Shown: positions 42,631 to 52,840 of the stretch, piece by piece
Layout of the letters: every line of letters begins with the position of its first letter
Numbering within the stretch: position 1 is the stretch's first letter
Source: JAVBTR01 sp031556065
Lineage (GTDB): Bacteria; Bacillota; Clostridia; Christensenellales; Aristaeellaceae
Reading direction: 5' to 3'
Length of the DNA: 64,000 bases
NCBI GenBank assembly: GCA_031556065.1
Contig: JAVBTR010000024.1
Span: forward strand, 1-64,000
Program-made: the position numbers and the translations under genes
The notes under the pieces: model-generated
Seen by the model: only the letters and a program-made list of their open reading frames with translations
Told to the model about the DNA's origin: nothing
Databases searched by the model: none

Positions 42631-43545
42631 ATGTATTTTTTAGGTCGTACAAAAGCAGCAAAACGAACAGCACCGGATATCAAGAGCTGCATTTATTACT
42701 CCATTATTGGGGTGCTTCTGGCGCTTTCTGTTATCGCCACCCTATACCCCATACTCAACACACTGGCCATTGCTTTTAATGATGCAACGGATGCCCTGCG
42801 AGGCGGCATCTATTTATGGCCCCGAAAGTGGACTTTAACAAACTTTACTACCGTTTTGAGAAAGCAATCCATACTGACAGGCTTATGGATTTCCGCCGCG
42901 CGCACGGTTACAGCGGTTGTGTTGCAGCTCTCTGTGACAGCACTGCTTGCATACATATTAAGTCAAAAAAAGTTTATTTTTAGAAAGCAAGTATCCTTCA
43001 TGTATACCATAACCATGTACGTGGGCGGCGGGATGATTCCTACCTATATGCTATACCGCAACCTGGGCTTAATGAATAATTTCTGGGTCTATATATTGCC
43101 AAGCATGGTAAGCGCCTACAATATGCTGGTAATTCGTACTTACATAAACGGCTTGCCCGACAGTATGCAAGAAGCCGCTATGATTGACGGCGCAGGCTAT
43201 ATCAGAATTTTTATTAAAGTTATTGTACCGCTTTGCAAGCCGGTGTTCGCAACCGTTGCTTTGTTTATCGCTGTAGGTCAATGGAACGCTTGGTTTGACA
43301 CCATGCTATTCAATCGCATGTCCGATCACCTTACAACATTGCAATATGAACTGGTTAAATTGCTATCCTCCGTCAGTATGATGATAGGCAATTCAAACAC
43401 AGTTCAAAATACACCTGTACAGGTTACCACGGCATCCGTTCGGGCCGCGGCTACCATTCTCACATGCCTCCCAATTATAGCATTGTACCCATTTTTACAG
43501 CGCTATTTTGTTGGCGGCCTCACCATTGGCGGCGTTAAAGAATAG
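42631..43545 (+). CDS. Oligosaccharide ABC transporter permease (LplC type)
   Basis: 304 residues with six membrane segments and the loop QEAAMIDGAGYIRIFIKVIVPLCKP. It ends with the family's characteristic RYFVGGLTIGGVK. I chose ATG 42631 because GGAG lies 6 bases upstream; longer in-frame starts (42526, 42619) overlap the upstream gene or lack a ribosome site. Confidence 0.92.
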   Translation: MYFLGRTKAAKRTAPDIKSCIYYSIIGVLLALSVIATLYPILNTLAIAFNDATDALRGGIYLWPRKWTLTNFTTVLRKQSILTGLWISAARTVTAVVLQLSVTALLAYILSQKKFIFRKQVSFMYTITMYVGGGMIPTYMLYRNLGLMNNFWVYILPSMVSAYNMLVIRTYINGLPDSMQEAAMIDGAGYIRIFIKVIVPLCKPVFATVALFIAVGQWNAWFDTMLFNRMSDHLTTLQYELVKLLSSVSMMIGNSNTVQNTPVQVTTASVRAAATILTCLPIIALYPFLQRYFVGGLTIGGVKE

Positions 43546-43557
43546 GAGGAATGACAA

Positions 43558-45075
43558 ATGCTTAGAACTGTCAAAACTGAAAACGGCCTGGTTCAAGGCT
43601 TACCAGCCGCAGACCCGCGTATTACAAGTTTTAAAGGCGTGCCCTTTGCCGCCCCCCCCACAGGAGAGAACCGCTGGCGTGCGCCACAGCCCGCATCTGA
43701 TTGGAATGGTGTATTAAAAGCCTACACCTATGCCCCCATTTCCATGCAAGCCCCTGTTGTGGTGAACCCGGACAATATTTATTGCCGCGAATGGGCTGTA
43801 GACCCGGACATTGCCATGGATGAAGATTGCCTATACTTAAATATCTGGACTCCCGCAAACGCTTGCGATGAAAAGCTGCCTGTATATGTTTGGTACTTTG
43901 GCGGTGGTTTGCAGTCTGGCTATACTGCCGAGATGGAGTTTGATGGGGAACGCATTGCCCGCAGGGGGATTGTGGTGGTAACCGTGAATTACCGCCTGAA
44001 CGTTTTTGGTTTCTTATGTCATCCTGAAATAACCGCTGAATCACCCGATGCCCCGGCAAACTTCGGCCACCTTGATCAACGGGCAGGTTTATTGTGGGTA
44101 CACCGCAATATTCACTCGTTTGGCGGTGATCCCGGCAACGTTACCATCGGCGGGCAGTCTGCAGGCGCTGGCAGCGTACTCACTCACCTCACTTCACCCC
44201 AAAATGAAGGTTTGTTTCAAAAAGCCATCATTCAAAGTGGCCTTATCATGCCTTTGTATCCCGGCAACCGCATGCCGCCTGAAAACATCGATCTTATGGA
44301 AGCGGAAGAAATGGGAGCCGCGTTTTTTAACTATATAGGTGCAAAGACCCTTCAGCAGGCCAGAACAATGAATGCTGGCATTATACGGGACAAAATGCTT
44401 GCATTCAGGCAATTTTTCGGCACAGTAAACGATGGACAATTCTGCGTTGACAGCAATTACAAACTGGTCCTAAAAAACAAACTCTGGCCTGTGCCTTTGC
44501 TTCTTGGCAATACGGCGGATGAGTTTGTCAGCACGCCACAGGCAGAACACCTTCAAGCGCTAAAGAGCATGGCATATCACCTTTTTGGGGAGAACGCCGA
44601 TCGTTTTTTAGCGCTGTGTTTTGAAGACACCGAGGATTTGAGTCAGGCGCTTAAGAAAGCAACCATCAACAGCATCGAATACACCGTCCGTACGTTTGGC
44701 CGAGCAAATGTGCTAACCGGCTCAAATATCCCTATGTTTTATTATCAATTCGATGCCGAAATACCTGGGTGGGATAACCCCGGAACCTTTCACTCTGTGG
44801 ATTTATGGTTCTTTTTTGAAACATTGGCCAAATGTTGGAGGCCCTTTGTAGGAAAGCATTATGATCTTGCCCGCCAAATGTGCAACTATTGGGCAAACTT
44901 TATTCGCAGCGGCAATCCGAATGGATTTGACGCATCTGGCGAGCCTTTGCCTCACTGGGAACCTTATACAGAACAATCGCCTTTTTACATGCATTTTGCA
45001 CAAAAGGCTGAATTCATTGCCACACCACCAAGCCCGATAATGGGTTTTTTAGTGGATCAGTACTTCGGCAAATGA
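43558..45075 (+). CDS. Type B carboxylesterase
   Basis: 505 residues of the carboxylesterase/lipase type B family. The nucleophile is Ser201 in GGQSAGAGS, the oxyanion hole is FGGGLQSG (115-121), and EDCLYLNIW is the family signature at 89-97. No signal peptide, so cytoplasmic. Located in a transporter operon for a plant glycan, it probably removes acetyl or hydroxycinnamoyl esters from imported oligosaccharides; the exact ester is not readable. AGGAGG is 8 bases before ATG, and the end overlaps the MFS gene by 4 bases. Confidence 0.92.
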   Translation: MLRTVKTENGLVQGLPAADPRITSFKGVPFAAPPTGENRWRAPQPASDWNGVLKAYTYAPISMQAPVVVNPDNIYCREWAVDPDIAMDEDCLYLNIWTPANACDEKLPVYVWYFGGGLQSGYTAEMEFDGERIARRGIVVVTVNYRLNVFGFLCHPEITAESPDAPANFGHLDQRAGLLWVHRNIHSFGGDPGNVTIGGQSAGAGSVLTHLTSPQNEGLFQKAIIQSGLIMPLYPGNRMPPENIDLMEAEEMGAAFFNYIGAKTLQQARTMNAGIIRDKMLAFRQFFGTVNDGQFCVDSNYKLVLKNKLWPVPLLLGNTADEFVSTPQAEHLQALKSMAYHLFGENADRFLALCFEDTEDLSQALKKATINSIEYTVRTFGRANVLTGSNIPMFYYQFDAEIPGWDNPGTFHSVDLWFFFETLAKCWRPFVGKHYDLARQMCNYWANFIRSGNPNGFDASGEPLPHWEPYTEQSPFYMHFAQKAEFIATPPSPIMGFLVDQYFGK

Positions 45076-46265
45076 TGAAGCAGCAGCAGAATACAGCAAT
45101 ACTATGGAATTCACCCTTCATTTTGCTGATGATATCCAACCTGTTTGTTGCCACGGGAACGAATATTGCGTCTATGGTTATGGCAAAATACGCTATCAGC
45201 CTCAAAGGCTCTGCCGCACTTGCAGGTATCATAACAGGCCTGTTTTCCATAGCCGCATTGATCAGTCGGCCCTTAGCCGGAAAGCTGGTAGATCTAAAAG
45301 GCAAGAGATCCCTATGCATTGCGGCAAGTATGCTTATTGCCTTAACGGCTTTAGGGTATGCCTTTGCACAAAGCACTGTCTGTTTACTCCTTTTGCGCAC
45401 ATTACATGGGCTGGCGTTTGCCCTTAATAGCATCGCCACGATTGCGCTTGCTGTTCAGTGCATTCCCAAAGCGCGCTTAGGTGAAGGCGTTGGGTTATTG
45501 GGTATTGGGCAAGTGCTTGCACAGATCATAGGCCCCTCTCTCAGCGTTGCCTTAATGAACGACCTGGGCTTTCGCTCTTTATTTTACGCCGTTGCACTGA
45601 TAAACGGTTTGTCCGCAATGCTCCTTTTTGTTCTTCCAGCAAAAGAGACACGCAGTAAGCCTCCTATAAAAAAGCGCAAATCCCCTTTTGATACCTTACT
45701 TGTGAAAGAAGCGCTTTTGTATGCACTGACTGGTGGCCTGTTTTCATTTGCCAACGGGATTGTCAGCTCTTTTATGGTGCTCCTTGGTCAAGAAAGGAGT
45801 ATACCAAACATCAGTTTGTTTTTCGCTGTTAACGCTTTGGTGCTTATGGCCATACGCCTATTCTTTGGCCGCATCGCAGATCGCGTTCATTTGGTTTTCA
45901 TAGTAAACATTTCTCTTGCGCTTACGGCGCTTTCACTTATTCTTATAGGCTTTTCAGAAACCTTGGGGCTGCTTCTTGTGGCTGGCTGCATCAAGGCAAT
46001 GGGCCAGGGAACCGGCCAGATCGCTCTTCAAATGGAATGCTTAAATCGTACGGAGTCTTCCCAAATAGGAATAGCAATGGCTACCTACTATATGGGAGCC
46101 GATATCGGCCAAGGGCTTGGTCCCATGTTCGGCGGTTGGCTTTTAGGCAATTGGGGCTATACTCCCATGTATGTTGCCAGCAGTGCCGTTTTATTGATAT
46201 CTATGCCAATCTTTACCCTTATTCACAAAGCGCAAGAGTCAAAGGCTGTTAATTTCCCCATATAA
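45072..46265 (+). CDS. MFS transporter
   Basis: 397 residues, 12 predicted membrane helices in two halves, with the loop motif GKLVDLKGKR between helices 2 and 3 and FGRIADRV at the matching place in the second half. It is most like small-molecule exporters of the MFS. ATG overlaps the esterase stop (ATGA), so it is coupled to it. An attractive role is export of the acid or phenolic compound the esterase releases; that is inference. Confidence 0.88.
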   Translation: MMKQQQNTAILWNSPFILLMISNLFVATGTNIASMVMAKYAISLKGSAALAGIITGLFSIAALISRPLAGKLVDLKGKRSLCIAASMLIALTALGYAFAQSTVCLLLLRTLHGLAFALNSIATIALAVQCIPKARLGEGVGLLGIGQVLAQIIGPSLSVALMNDLGFRSLFYAVALINGLSAMLLFVLPAKETRSKPPIKKRKSPFDTLLVKEALLYALTGGLFSFANGIVSSFMVLLGQERSIPNISLFFAVNALVLMAIRLFFGRIADRVHLVFIVNISLALTALSLILIGFSETLGLLLVAGCIKAMGQGTGQIALQMECLNRTESSQIGIAMATYYMGADIGQGLGPMFGGWLLGNWGYTPMYVASSAVLLISMPIFTLIHKAQESKAVNFPI

Positions 46266-46294
46266 GCTTATAAGGTTTACTCATCCAAGCACAT

Positions 46295-49144
46295 TTACAC
46301 GCGATAGCTTTCCGGCGGCCCTAAATAGGATACAGGCAACTGATAATCTCTTTGATGAAGCACCAGACGTTCCAGAACCACTAAGGGAGAGCCTCCATAT
46401 ATGCGTAGCGAATTAGTACCTTTCTGGCATTGAATGGTAAGGGTTTTGATGCGGATATTATCCCGTACCGCCCGATCCCACTCCATACACTTCAGATCCA
46501 ATGAATGATAGTCTTCACTAACGCCATTCGTCTCCATTATATCACCACTGTTTGTTTGGACACCAAAGCACAACTGATGAGCCATGGTTGCTGTATTGGA
46601 AGGTGCCATATAGACAGCCAGAACATAATCGCCTTCCTTCGCTGCTTCAAAATGATACTCGACCCAAGGCCGGTCTTCCAGTGCGCAGCAATCCAGCACG
46701 GGAGGCAGTACCTTAATAGCGGAGCCTGTTCGGCCATAGGGTTCTAACACATAAAATGACGCATCAGGTGCATCGTGTTTAGCTGCAAAATGCGCAGCTT
46801 CAATACATATAATTCCAACAGATTCAAGAAACAGCCCTTTCCCCATGCCGTCAAGGTTACGATTCTCCGCCCATATATGAATATAAGAAGTGGTATTGGC
46901 TTTGATGCTTACAATGCCTTGGGCCCGTCCTGTGAACTTGGTGCGATCAATTCCAATCGTCAAACTATTCTTGCGGGATACACAGCCTTCATAATGAGAG
47001 GGGATGAGCCAAGGACAATCTGTTTCCACCGTATAGCAAACAGGCTCCCTGCTGCCGCAAGCTAACTCTACCTCCACCCCATTTACCCCCTGTTTTAGCG
47101 CATAATCAAGAGTCAAGGTATTCCCACTCCACCGACTGCCAATGGTAAAAGCATCGCTAAGGGTATCTGCTACCAGCAGGCGCGGTTTGTTGGCCCCTTC
47201 TACCCGCATCATGATGGGGTAACGGTTCCCATCCTCGCACCAAGCAACAAAACCAACATGCTCGCTAAGTGCCATGCCATAAAAGCGGCCATTTCCGATG
47301 GCATGGTAGGCGTTTGCCAAGGCTCTGTCCCGCAGGATGCAGCGTTGCACCGCGTCTGCCCAATCATTGGCTTCCATACGGCCTTGGTGGGCGTAAAAAT
47401 CATTCAAAGTGGCACACAGCCACATTTTACAATGGTTGGCGGAAGCTGCCGCAGGGTAGTATACCAGCTCCCAAAAGGCAGGCAACCAACATTCTGGGCA
47501 CCCTTCCAGCAAGCGCTGGGCTTCTTTTTCGATCTTTTCAGCTAGCGTCAATAGTTTTTTCGTTTCGCCAAAATGCACAGGATGATATATGCCAACGTTC
47601 ATCACTTCCGGTTTGCGGTTGTGATTAATGAGGGTATAATCATCTAGCAAGGTTTGAATAGCCTGACGATCTGCTTGGTCGAAAGCAGAACCAAACTGTT
47701 TTTGAACCCAATTGGCTGTCCACTTGGGTGTAGCATTGACGGAACTTGCCCCATGGCTTTCCATATCGTAAGCCAGATCCATAAAATAGCATAGCGGGTA
47801 CTCCAGCAAACACAGGTCCCCAATATTGGCAATCCACACTTCTTGAATGCCGCCCTCATAGGCACAGGTAAGCTGTTCCCACATCTTGGGCAGATAATCG
47901 GTGTTCATCCAATCATAAGCATAGGCTCCGCCATGGAAATCCAGGTGATAATATAAACCGCACCCCCCTTGATGCTCGCGCATTTCTTTGGTGGGCAAAG
48001 AGCGAAGATTGCCAAAGTTATCGTCGCTTAACATCAAAGTAACTCCATCCAGCACCGGGTCACCCATTAAGCCCTTTGCTTCTTCATTTCCATAAAAAAA
48101 GGCTTCCACTTCGGTAAACAAAACAAATAAGCGTTGCACCTGGTCAAGGTCTTCCCGAACATTTTCTTGAATGAGGCGGTTTTGCTCGCTGATCACATCT
48201 CTTAAAAGCTCTACATTGTCTTTAAGTGTCGCCCCATTTCCCATGATAGCCGTATCCTGCTCGCCTCGCATCCCCACGGTAATGATATTTTCAAAAGCAC
48301 TGTTACGCTTCAATCCGTCTTCCCAAAACTTGATGATGCCTTCTCTATTGCTACGGAAGTTCCATGCATCACCATAAATAGAATCCACGCCTCGAACCAA
48401 GGCGTATTCTTCCCCTGCTCGCATACAGGGTTCATGGTGAGAGGCACCCATTACGATGCCAAGCTCGTCAGCCAGAATAGCGCTTTCCAAACCCGGTCCA
48501 TCCAAGTTGAAATTGCTATGCCACATAGCAGGCCATAGGTAGTTCCCCTTTAGCCGCAAGATTAGCTCAAACACATGGGTATACATGGCTGCGTTAAAAC
48601 CCCCAAAGCGGGTGGTAGCCCAAGTGCCCAAGGCCGGCCATTCATCGTTTAAAAAAATACCACGATACTTTACGGAAGGTTCTTTAGATACCATATTCAT
48701 GGAGCTGTCCAGTATGACTTCGCTCCTCTTTGCGGGGAGCACCTCTGCCCAATCCACCAAAGGCGAAACGCCTAACAGCTCGCTTAAATGGAATAAACCA
48801 TATATGGTTCCCCTCTTATCGCTACCTGCGATAACCAACGCTCTTTCAATCCCAGCCACAGGATGCTCCACCAATTGAAAGGTGTAACCCTCCCGTTTGC
48901 CGCGAACATGGGATAAATCCAGCTTACCCGCCATTGCAAGGCTTTCGATGATAGCGCTTACGCCCACAGTCCCTACCAGCACTGCTTCTTTAGCAGACGG
49001 CAGCACTGCTGAAATAGACGGTAATGTATCTGTCACACGCTGAATATCTGTGCGTACCATATCGCATACACGACGCACACCGGGGTAAGCTGTCTCTTCA
49101 CAAACCCAAACCGGGGTCGATACCCCAAACCCAATCGTCAACAC
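46295..49144 (-). CDS. GH115 family alpha-glucuronidase
   Basis: 949 residues matching GH115, which removes (4-O-methyl-)glucuronic acid from xylan. Recognisable blocks: YRGIFLNDEWPALGTWA, GNYLWPAMWHSNFNLDG, GIVMGASHHEPCMRAGEE, ITVGMRGEQDTAIMG, LSDDNFGNLRSLP, and GLYYHLDFHGGAYAYDW. The C-terminal part (about 650-949) is the usual beta-rich accessory region. No signal peptide, so the enzyme works on imported oligosaccharides. The start is GTG 49144 or the adjacent TTG, both behind AGGAGG. It follows a solute-binding protein gene, with a terminator hairpin between. Confidence 0.93.
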   Translation of the reverse strand: MLTIGFGVSTPVWVCEETAYPGVRRVCDMVRTDIQRVTDTLPSISAVLPSAKEAVLVGTVGVSAIIESLAMAGKLDLSHVRGKREGYTFQLVEHPVAGIERALVIAGSDKRGTIYGLFHLSELLGVSPLVDWAEVLPAKRSEVILDSSMNMVSKEPSVKYRGIFLNDEWPALGTWATTRFGGFNAAMYTHVFELILRLKGNYLWPAMWHSNFNLDGPGLESAILADELGIVMGASHHEPCMRAGEEYALVRGVDSIYGDAWNFRSNREGIIKFWEDGLKRNSAFENIITVGMRGEQDTAIMGNGATLKDNVELLRDVISEQNRLIQENVREDLDQVQRLFVLFTEVEAFFYGNEEAKGLMGDPVLDGVTLMLSDDNFGNLRSLPTKEMREHQGGCGLYYHLDFHGGAYAYDWMNTDYLPKMWEQLTCAYEGGIQEVWIANIGDLCLLEYPLCYFMDLAYDMESHGASSVNATPKWTANWVQKQFGSAFDQADRQAIQTLLDDYTLINHNRKPEVMNVGIYHPVHFGETKKLLTLAEKIEKEAQRLLEGCPECWLPAFWELVYYPAAASANHCKMWLCATLNDFYAHQGRMEANDWADAVQRCILRDRALANAYHAIGNGRFYGMALSEHVGFVAWCEDGNRYPIMMRVEGANKPRLLVADTLSDAFTIGSRWSGNTLTLDYALKQGVNGVEVELACGSREPVCYTVETDCPWLIPSHYEGCVSRKNSLTIGIDRTKFTGRAQGIVSIKANTTSYIHIWAENRNLDGMGKGLFLESVGIICIEAAHFAAKHDAPDASFYVLEPYGRTGSAIKVLPPVLDCCALEDRPWVEYHFEAAKEGDYVLAVYMAPSNTATMAHQLCFGVQTNSGDIMETNGVSEDYHSLDLKCMEWDRAVRDNIRIKTLTIQCQKGTNSLRIYGGSPLVVLERLVLHQRDYQLPVSYLGPPESYRV

Positions 49145-49169
49145 CTATCCCTCCTTTTGCATAAAGAAA

Positions 49170-49202
49170 GAGGGAGTTGCCGCAGCAACAGGCAGCTCCC
49201 TC
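49170..49202 (-). terminator. Hairpin between binding-protein gene and GH115
   Basis: Minus strand: GAGGGAG/CTCCCTC outer stem with an inner GCC/GGC, followed by TTTCTTT. A partial terminator that would lower GH115 expression relative to the binding protein. Confidence 0.7.
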
Positions 49203-49227
49203 AAAAATCTATGAATTTACCTATGAT

Positions 49228-50799
49228 TTACTTTTTTTCAGCGTAAGGATAGAAGCCTCGAACGTCGCCGGATTGATAAGCAGCGCGCTGCTCATCGATG
49301 ATCTTCTGCCCGCCCACATCCAAGATCGCCTTAGAATACTCGTCATACTTAGCATCGAATTCTTCCGTCTTGCACGTAACTACCTGCACCAGGAATTCCG
49401 CTTCCTTGGCAACCACCATAGAGCCGTAGTCGATACGGGATTGAATGGTCTTGGTGAAGCTAACAGGCTCGTAGGCACCTTCCATGGAAAGCTCCAGGCT
49501 GTGGCTTACTTCATCTTCGTAGCCAGGGAAATTCTTGGCTGTGGCCGCATAGTTCAGGTCATCGGAACCGTAGAAATAGCCGTTGCAGATGGGAGCCACG
49601 TCCGTGGCGTGCATTTTGTATTCATCCGCTACGTCCGCGATAGCCTTAATATCGGAGGGAATCCCGTTTTCATCAACGATAGTGTAGTTCTGCCCTTCCA
49701 CACCGTTTTGCAAGAAAAACAGGTTTTCCGGAAGGCTCATCCAATCAAGATACTTAATAGCGGCGACAGCAACCCTTTCATCCACCCAACCGGGGATAAA
49801 GATGGCCTGACCAGCAGCGGTATAGGTTTCATGAATGTTGTTATAGACGTTGCAGGTGGTCCAATAGGCACCCTCTACGTTCTTTTCCATTTCCTGCTGG
49901 AAGGAATCTTCTACCCGCCAGGAACCATCCCAGTTGCCAACCCAGAAACCATTGTAACCAAGCACCCGCTCGTTCTTGATTCGATCCGCGTCGTTCAAGC
50001 CAAAAAACTCAGTCACATAACCTTCGTTATACCACTTGTTCATTAAGCGGAAAGCTTCCCTGGCACCAGGCAAGAACGCATGGAACTTATGGTAGGCAAA
50101 CCAATCTTCTTCTGTGACCTCATCATAATTAATAAACGCATCCATTTGGTAGATCCAGCCGTAAAGAGGGTCTGCCGCGTACAGATCAGAAGAGTAGGGC
50201 ACAGTCATATCCCCACCCAGATTCTGTTCCTTGGCCGCTTTAAAGTAGGCTTCCAGTTCTTCCACAGTGGTGGGAACGGCCATGTTCAGTTTTTCCAGCC
50301 AATCGCCGCGGACATAGGTGCTCTGGGTAGCGGTGATAATGCGGCGTGCAGGCAAATAGTACTGTTGTTTTCCATCGCCCGTATCGAACTGGCCGTATTG
50401 CAATACGCTTTCGCCTAAAAATACAGTCAAGTTCTGGCCATACTCCGCCAGGAGCTCATCCAACGCCAGAACGCCACCCATATCGATATACTGCTGGACC
50501 ATATCAGCGCCATAGGTCATGCAAATATCCGGAGCAGTGCCGCCTGCCAGCTGAGTGCTTAAAATAGTGCCTTCCTCCCAGCGGGATACGGGTACAAATA
50601 CCACCTTAATGTGATTGGGATCACCAAATTTTTCCTGTATGTAGCGCAGCTGCATACAATCTTCCACATTGAAACCGGCAATAGAGCGATCATACACCTC
50701 TACCCGAAGGGTGGTCCAATCATCGGCGGCAAAGGCGCTCAAGGGTAAAACGGTGAGCATCAGGCTTACAAACAGGATCGTGGCAAGCAGTTTTTTCAT
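49228..50799 (-). CDS. Extracellular solute-binding protein (LplA type)
   Basis: 523 residues. The signal peptide (about 1-24) ends LSAFA with no lipobox cysteine. The mature protein begins DDWTTLRVEVYDR and has the large oligosaccharide-binding architecture. A GAGGAGAGA-type ribosome site precedes ATG. It is the third gene after two permeases, an order opposite to that of the other transporters here, and directly precedes GH115. The ligand is probably a glucuronic-acid-decorated xylo-oligosaccharide. Confidence 0.92.
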   Translation of the reverse strand: MKKLLATILFVSLMLTVLPLSAFAADDWTTLRVEVYDRSIAGFNVEDCMQLRYIQEKFGDPNHIKVVFVPVSRWEEGTILSTQLAGGTAPDICMTYGADMVQQYIDMGGVLALDELLAEYGQNLTVFLGESVLQYGQFDTGDGKQQYYLPARRIITATQSTYVRGDWLEKLNMAVPTTVEELEAYFKAAKEQNLGGDMTVPYSSDLYAADPLYGWIYQMDAFINYDEVTEEDWFAYHKFHAFLPGAREAFRLMNKWYNEGYVTEFFGLNDADRIKNERVLGYNGFWVGNWDGSWRVEDSFQQEMEKNVEGAYWTTCNVYNNIHETYTAAGQAIFIPGWVDERVAVAAIKYLDWMSLPENLFFLQNGVEGQNYTIVDENGIPSDIKAIADVADEYKMHATDVAPICNGYFYGSDDLNYAATAKNFPGYEDEVSHSLELSMEGAYEPVSFTKTIQSRIDYGSMVVAKEAEFLVQVVTCKTEEFDAKYDEYSKAILDVGGQKIIDEQRAAYQSGDVRGFYPYAEKK

Positions 50800-50828
50800 G
50801 GTTGTCTCTCCTCTTATTTATTTGTGAT

Positions 50829-50851
50829 ATGGGCCCCTATACTAGGCCCAT
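50829..50851 (-). other. Stem-loop between LplC-type permease and binding protein
   Basis: Perfect 7-base stem ATGGGCC/GGCCCAT with a 9-base loop in a 54-base gap. No T-run; probably an mRNA processing or stability element. Confidence 0.6.
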
Positions 50852-50853
50852 CA

Positions 50854-51741
50854 TCATCCTTTGACAGCGCCCAGGGTCACGCCCTGGACAAAATACCTTT
50901 GCACAAATGGGTATACGATCAGGATGGGCAGCGTGGCAAAGATAATCGTTGCCGATTCGATGGATTCGGAGATATTGGAGCTTAGATTCGCGGAGTTGCC
51001 CTCCATTACAGCCACCTCCACCGATTGGCCGCCTTTGATTAGGTTATAAAGCTTTAGCTGCAAAGGCTGGAGGTTACGGGATGTGATGTAGTACAGCGCA
51101 TCGGAAAAGCTATTCCATTTGCCCACCGCATAGAACAGAGATAGGGTGGCCAGGGATGAAAAGCTCAGCGGCAGGTATATCCGCCATAGGACTTGAAAAT
51201 CATTTGCGCCATCGATGTAGGCGGCTTCATTCAATTCGTAGGGTAAACTACTGAAAAAGTTTTTAAGGATGATTACATTAAAGGTAGACATAAGCCCCGG
51301 CAAGATCAGCGACCACATATTATCCAATAGACCCATATCCTTAATGTTCAGATAAATCGGAATGGTGCCACCGGAAAAATACATAGTGAACACCACAAAC
51401 AGCATAATCCCTTTGCCGCCCTTAAGCCGTTTAACCGTTAAAGGATAGGCCAGAAGAACTGTTAATATCATAGCCACAACCGTGTAGATCACTGTAATTT
51501 CAATGGTAAAGAACAGGCTTCTAAACATGGATTTATCTGAAAAGATGGCATCGTAGGCTTGGGTGGTAAATTCGACAGGCCAAAAGGATACCCCACCCCG
51601 CAGGATGGCAGATTTAGAAGATAGTGAAACCGCAATGACATTAATAAAGGGCAATGTGCATACCAGCACAAATAGCATTAGCACAGTGATCAGCACCATT
51701 TGCCCCACTCCCAGGGGCTTGCGCTTTATAGAAGCTTGCAT
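50854..51741 (-). CDS. Oligosaccharide ABC transporter permease (LplC type)
   Basis: 295 residues, six membrane segments, loop NEAAYIDGANDFQVLWRIYLPLS, C-terminus VQRYFVQGVTLGAVKG. A GGAGG ribosome site precedes ATG, 12 bases after the LplB-type permease. Confidence 0.93.
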   Translation of the reverse strand: MQASIKRKPLGVGQMVLITVLMLFVLVCTLPFINVIAVSLSSKSAILRGGVSFWPVEFTTQAYDAIFSDKSMFRSLFFTIEITVIYTVVAMILTVLLAYPLTVKRLKGGKGIMLFVVFTMYFSGGTIPIYLNIKDMGLLDNMWSLILPGLMSTFNVIILKNFFSSLPYELNEAAYIDGANDFQVLWRIYLPLSFSSLATLSLFYAVGKWNSFSDALYYITSRNLQPLQLKLYNLIKGGQSVEVAVMEGNSANLSSNISESIESATIIFATLPILIVYPFVQRYFVQGVTLGAVKG

Positions 51742-51753
51742 AGATTCCCCTCC

Positions 51754-52683
51754 TTACCAAATGCCCTGCTCGTCAAACAGACGGGACGCGAAGTTGGCAC
51801 CGCTAATCAGCACCAGCCCAACCAGGGATTGGAATAATCCTATGGCCGTGGCCCTGGCAAATTGATTGTTCTTAATACCTGCCCGGTAAACAAAGGTGGA
51901 TATCACATCGCAGGTATCCTGCACCAATGTGTTGCCGATAATAAAGGGCCGATCAAATCCGATGCTCATCATCCGGCCTACGTTCATGATCAACAAAATA
52001 ACGATAGTGGAACGAATTCCCGGCAAGGTCACATGCCAAATCTGCTGCATCTTATTGGCACCGTCTATCCTTGCAGCTTCAAAGAGATTCAAATCCAGCC
52101 CAGTAATGGCGGCCAGGTATAAAATCGTTCCCCAGCCCATGGATTGCCACACACCAACCAGCACATAAGTAAAGCGCCAGGAAGCGCCATCTGTTAAGAA
52201 GGGAATGTTTTTATCGATAAGCCCCGCCTTTAAAAACAGGGCATTGATCACACCTGTTGTAGGCGCGAAAATTTCAAGAACCATGCCGCCGATGATCACC
52301 CAAGATAAAAAGTGGGGCAAATAAAGCAACGTCTGTGTGACCCTTTTAAGCTTTGGGGTGCGCATCTCGTTTAGCAAAATAGCCAGAACGATGGGCACCG
52401 GAAAGCCGAACACCAAATCCAACAAATTCAAAACCAGGGTATTTTTAAGAGCGATCCCAAAATCCCGCATAGCAAACACAAACCTAAAGTTTTCCAGCCC
52501 AACGAATTGGCTGCCCGCAATGCCTTTAAACAGGTTGTATTTCTGAAAGGCAATAATCAAGCCGTACATGGGTTTATAGCAAAAAATCAAATACCATAAA
52601 ATCGGCACTGCCAGCATTAGGTACAGCCGCCAATCCCTTAGAAGCCAGCTCTGTTTCCGCTTTTGTTTGGCTACCGTATTCAT
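51754..52683 (-). CDS. Oligosaccharide ABC transporter permease (LplB type)
   Basis: 309 residues, six membrane segments, loop FEAARIDGANKMQQIWHVTLPGIRS; LIIAFQKYNLFKGI near the start is characteristic. First gene of the permease-permease-binding protein-GH115 operon, divergent from the AraC-type regulator. A CGGAGGG ribosome site precedes ATG. A TATAAT on the minus strand (52742-52747) may be its -10, but the -35 is poor, as expected for an activated promoter. Confidence 0.93.
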   Translation of the reverse strand: MNTVAKQKRKQSWLLRDWRLYLMLAVPILWYLIFCYKPMYGLIIAFQKYNLFKGIAGSQFVGLENFRFVFAMRDFGIALKNTLVLNLLDLVFGFPVPIVLAILLNEMRTPKLKRVTQTLLYLPHFLSWVIIGGMVLEIFAPTTGVINALFLKAGLIDKNIPFLTDGASWRFTYVLVGVWQSMGWGTILYLAAITGLDLNLFEAARIDGANKMQQIWHVTLPGIRSTIVILLIMNVGRMMSIGFDRPFIIGNTLVQDTCDVISTFVYRAGIKNNQFARATAIGLFQSLVGLVLISGANFASRLFDEQGIW

Positions 52684-52782
52684 GAAAAGCCCTCCGTTTC
52701 GGGTGTTTTTCTACCGCATATTACATCTTTGATCTGCTTTCATTATATCGAACAGATTCTAAACTTTCTACACAGATAACGC

Positions 52783-52811
52783 TTGAAAATACATACATCT
52801 TGCATTATCAT
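52783..52811 (+). promoter_or_regulatory. Promoter of the AraC-type regulator
   Basis: TTGAAA (52783-52788), 17 bases, TATCAT (52806-52811), 30 bases before the start codon. Confidence 0.65.
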
Positions 52812-52840
52812 AATATTATCAATATGAAGAGGTGAAAACG

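Noticed and set aside
49177..50046. A 289-codon open frame antisense to the binding-protein gene
   Set aside because: The opposite strand holds a complete solute-binding protein with signal peptide and ribosome site. The antisense frame has no ribosome site and no family resemblance.
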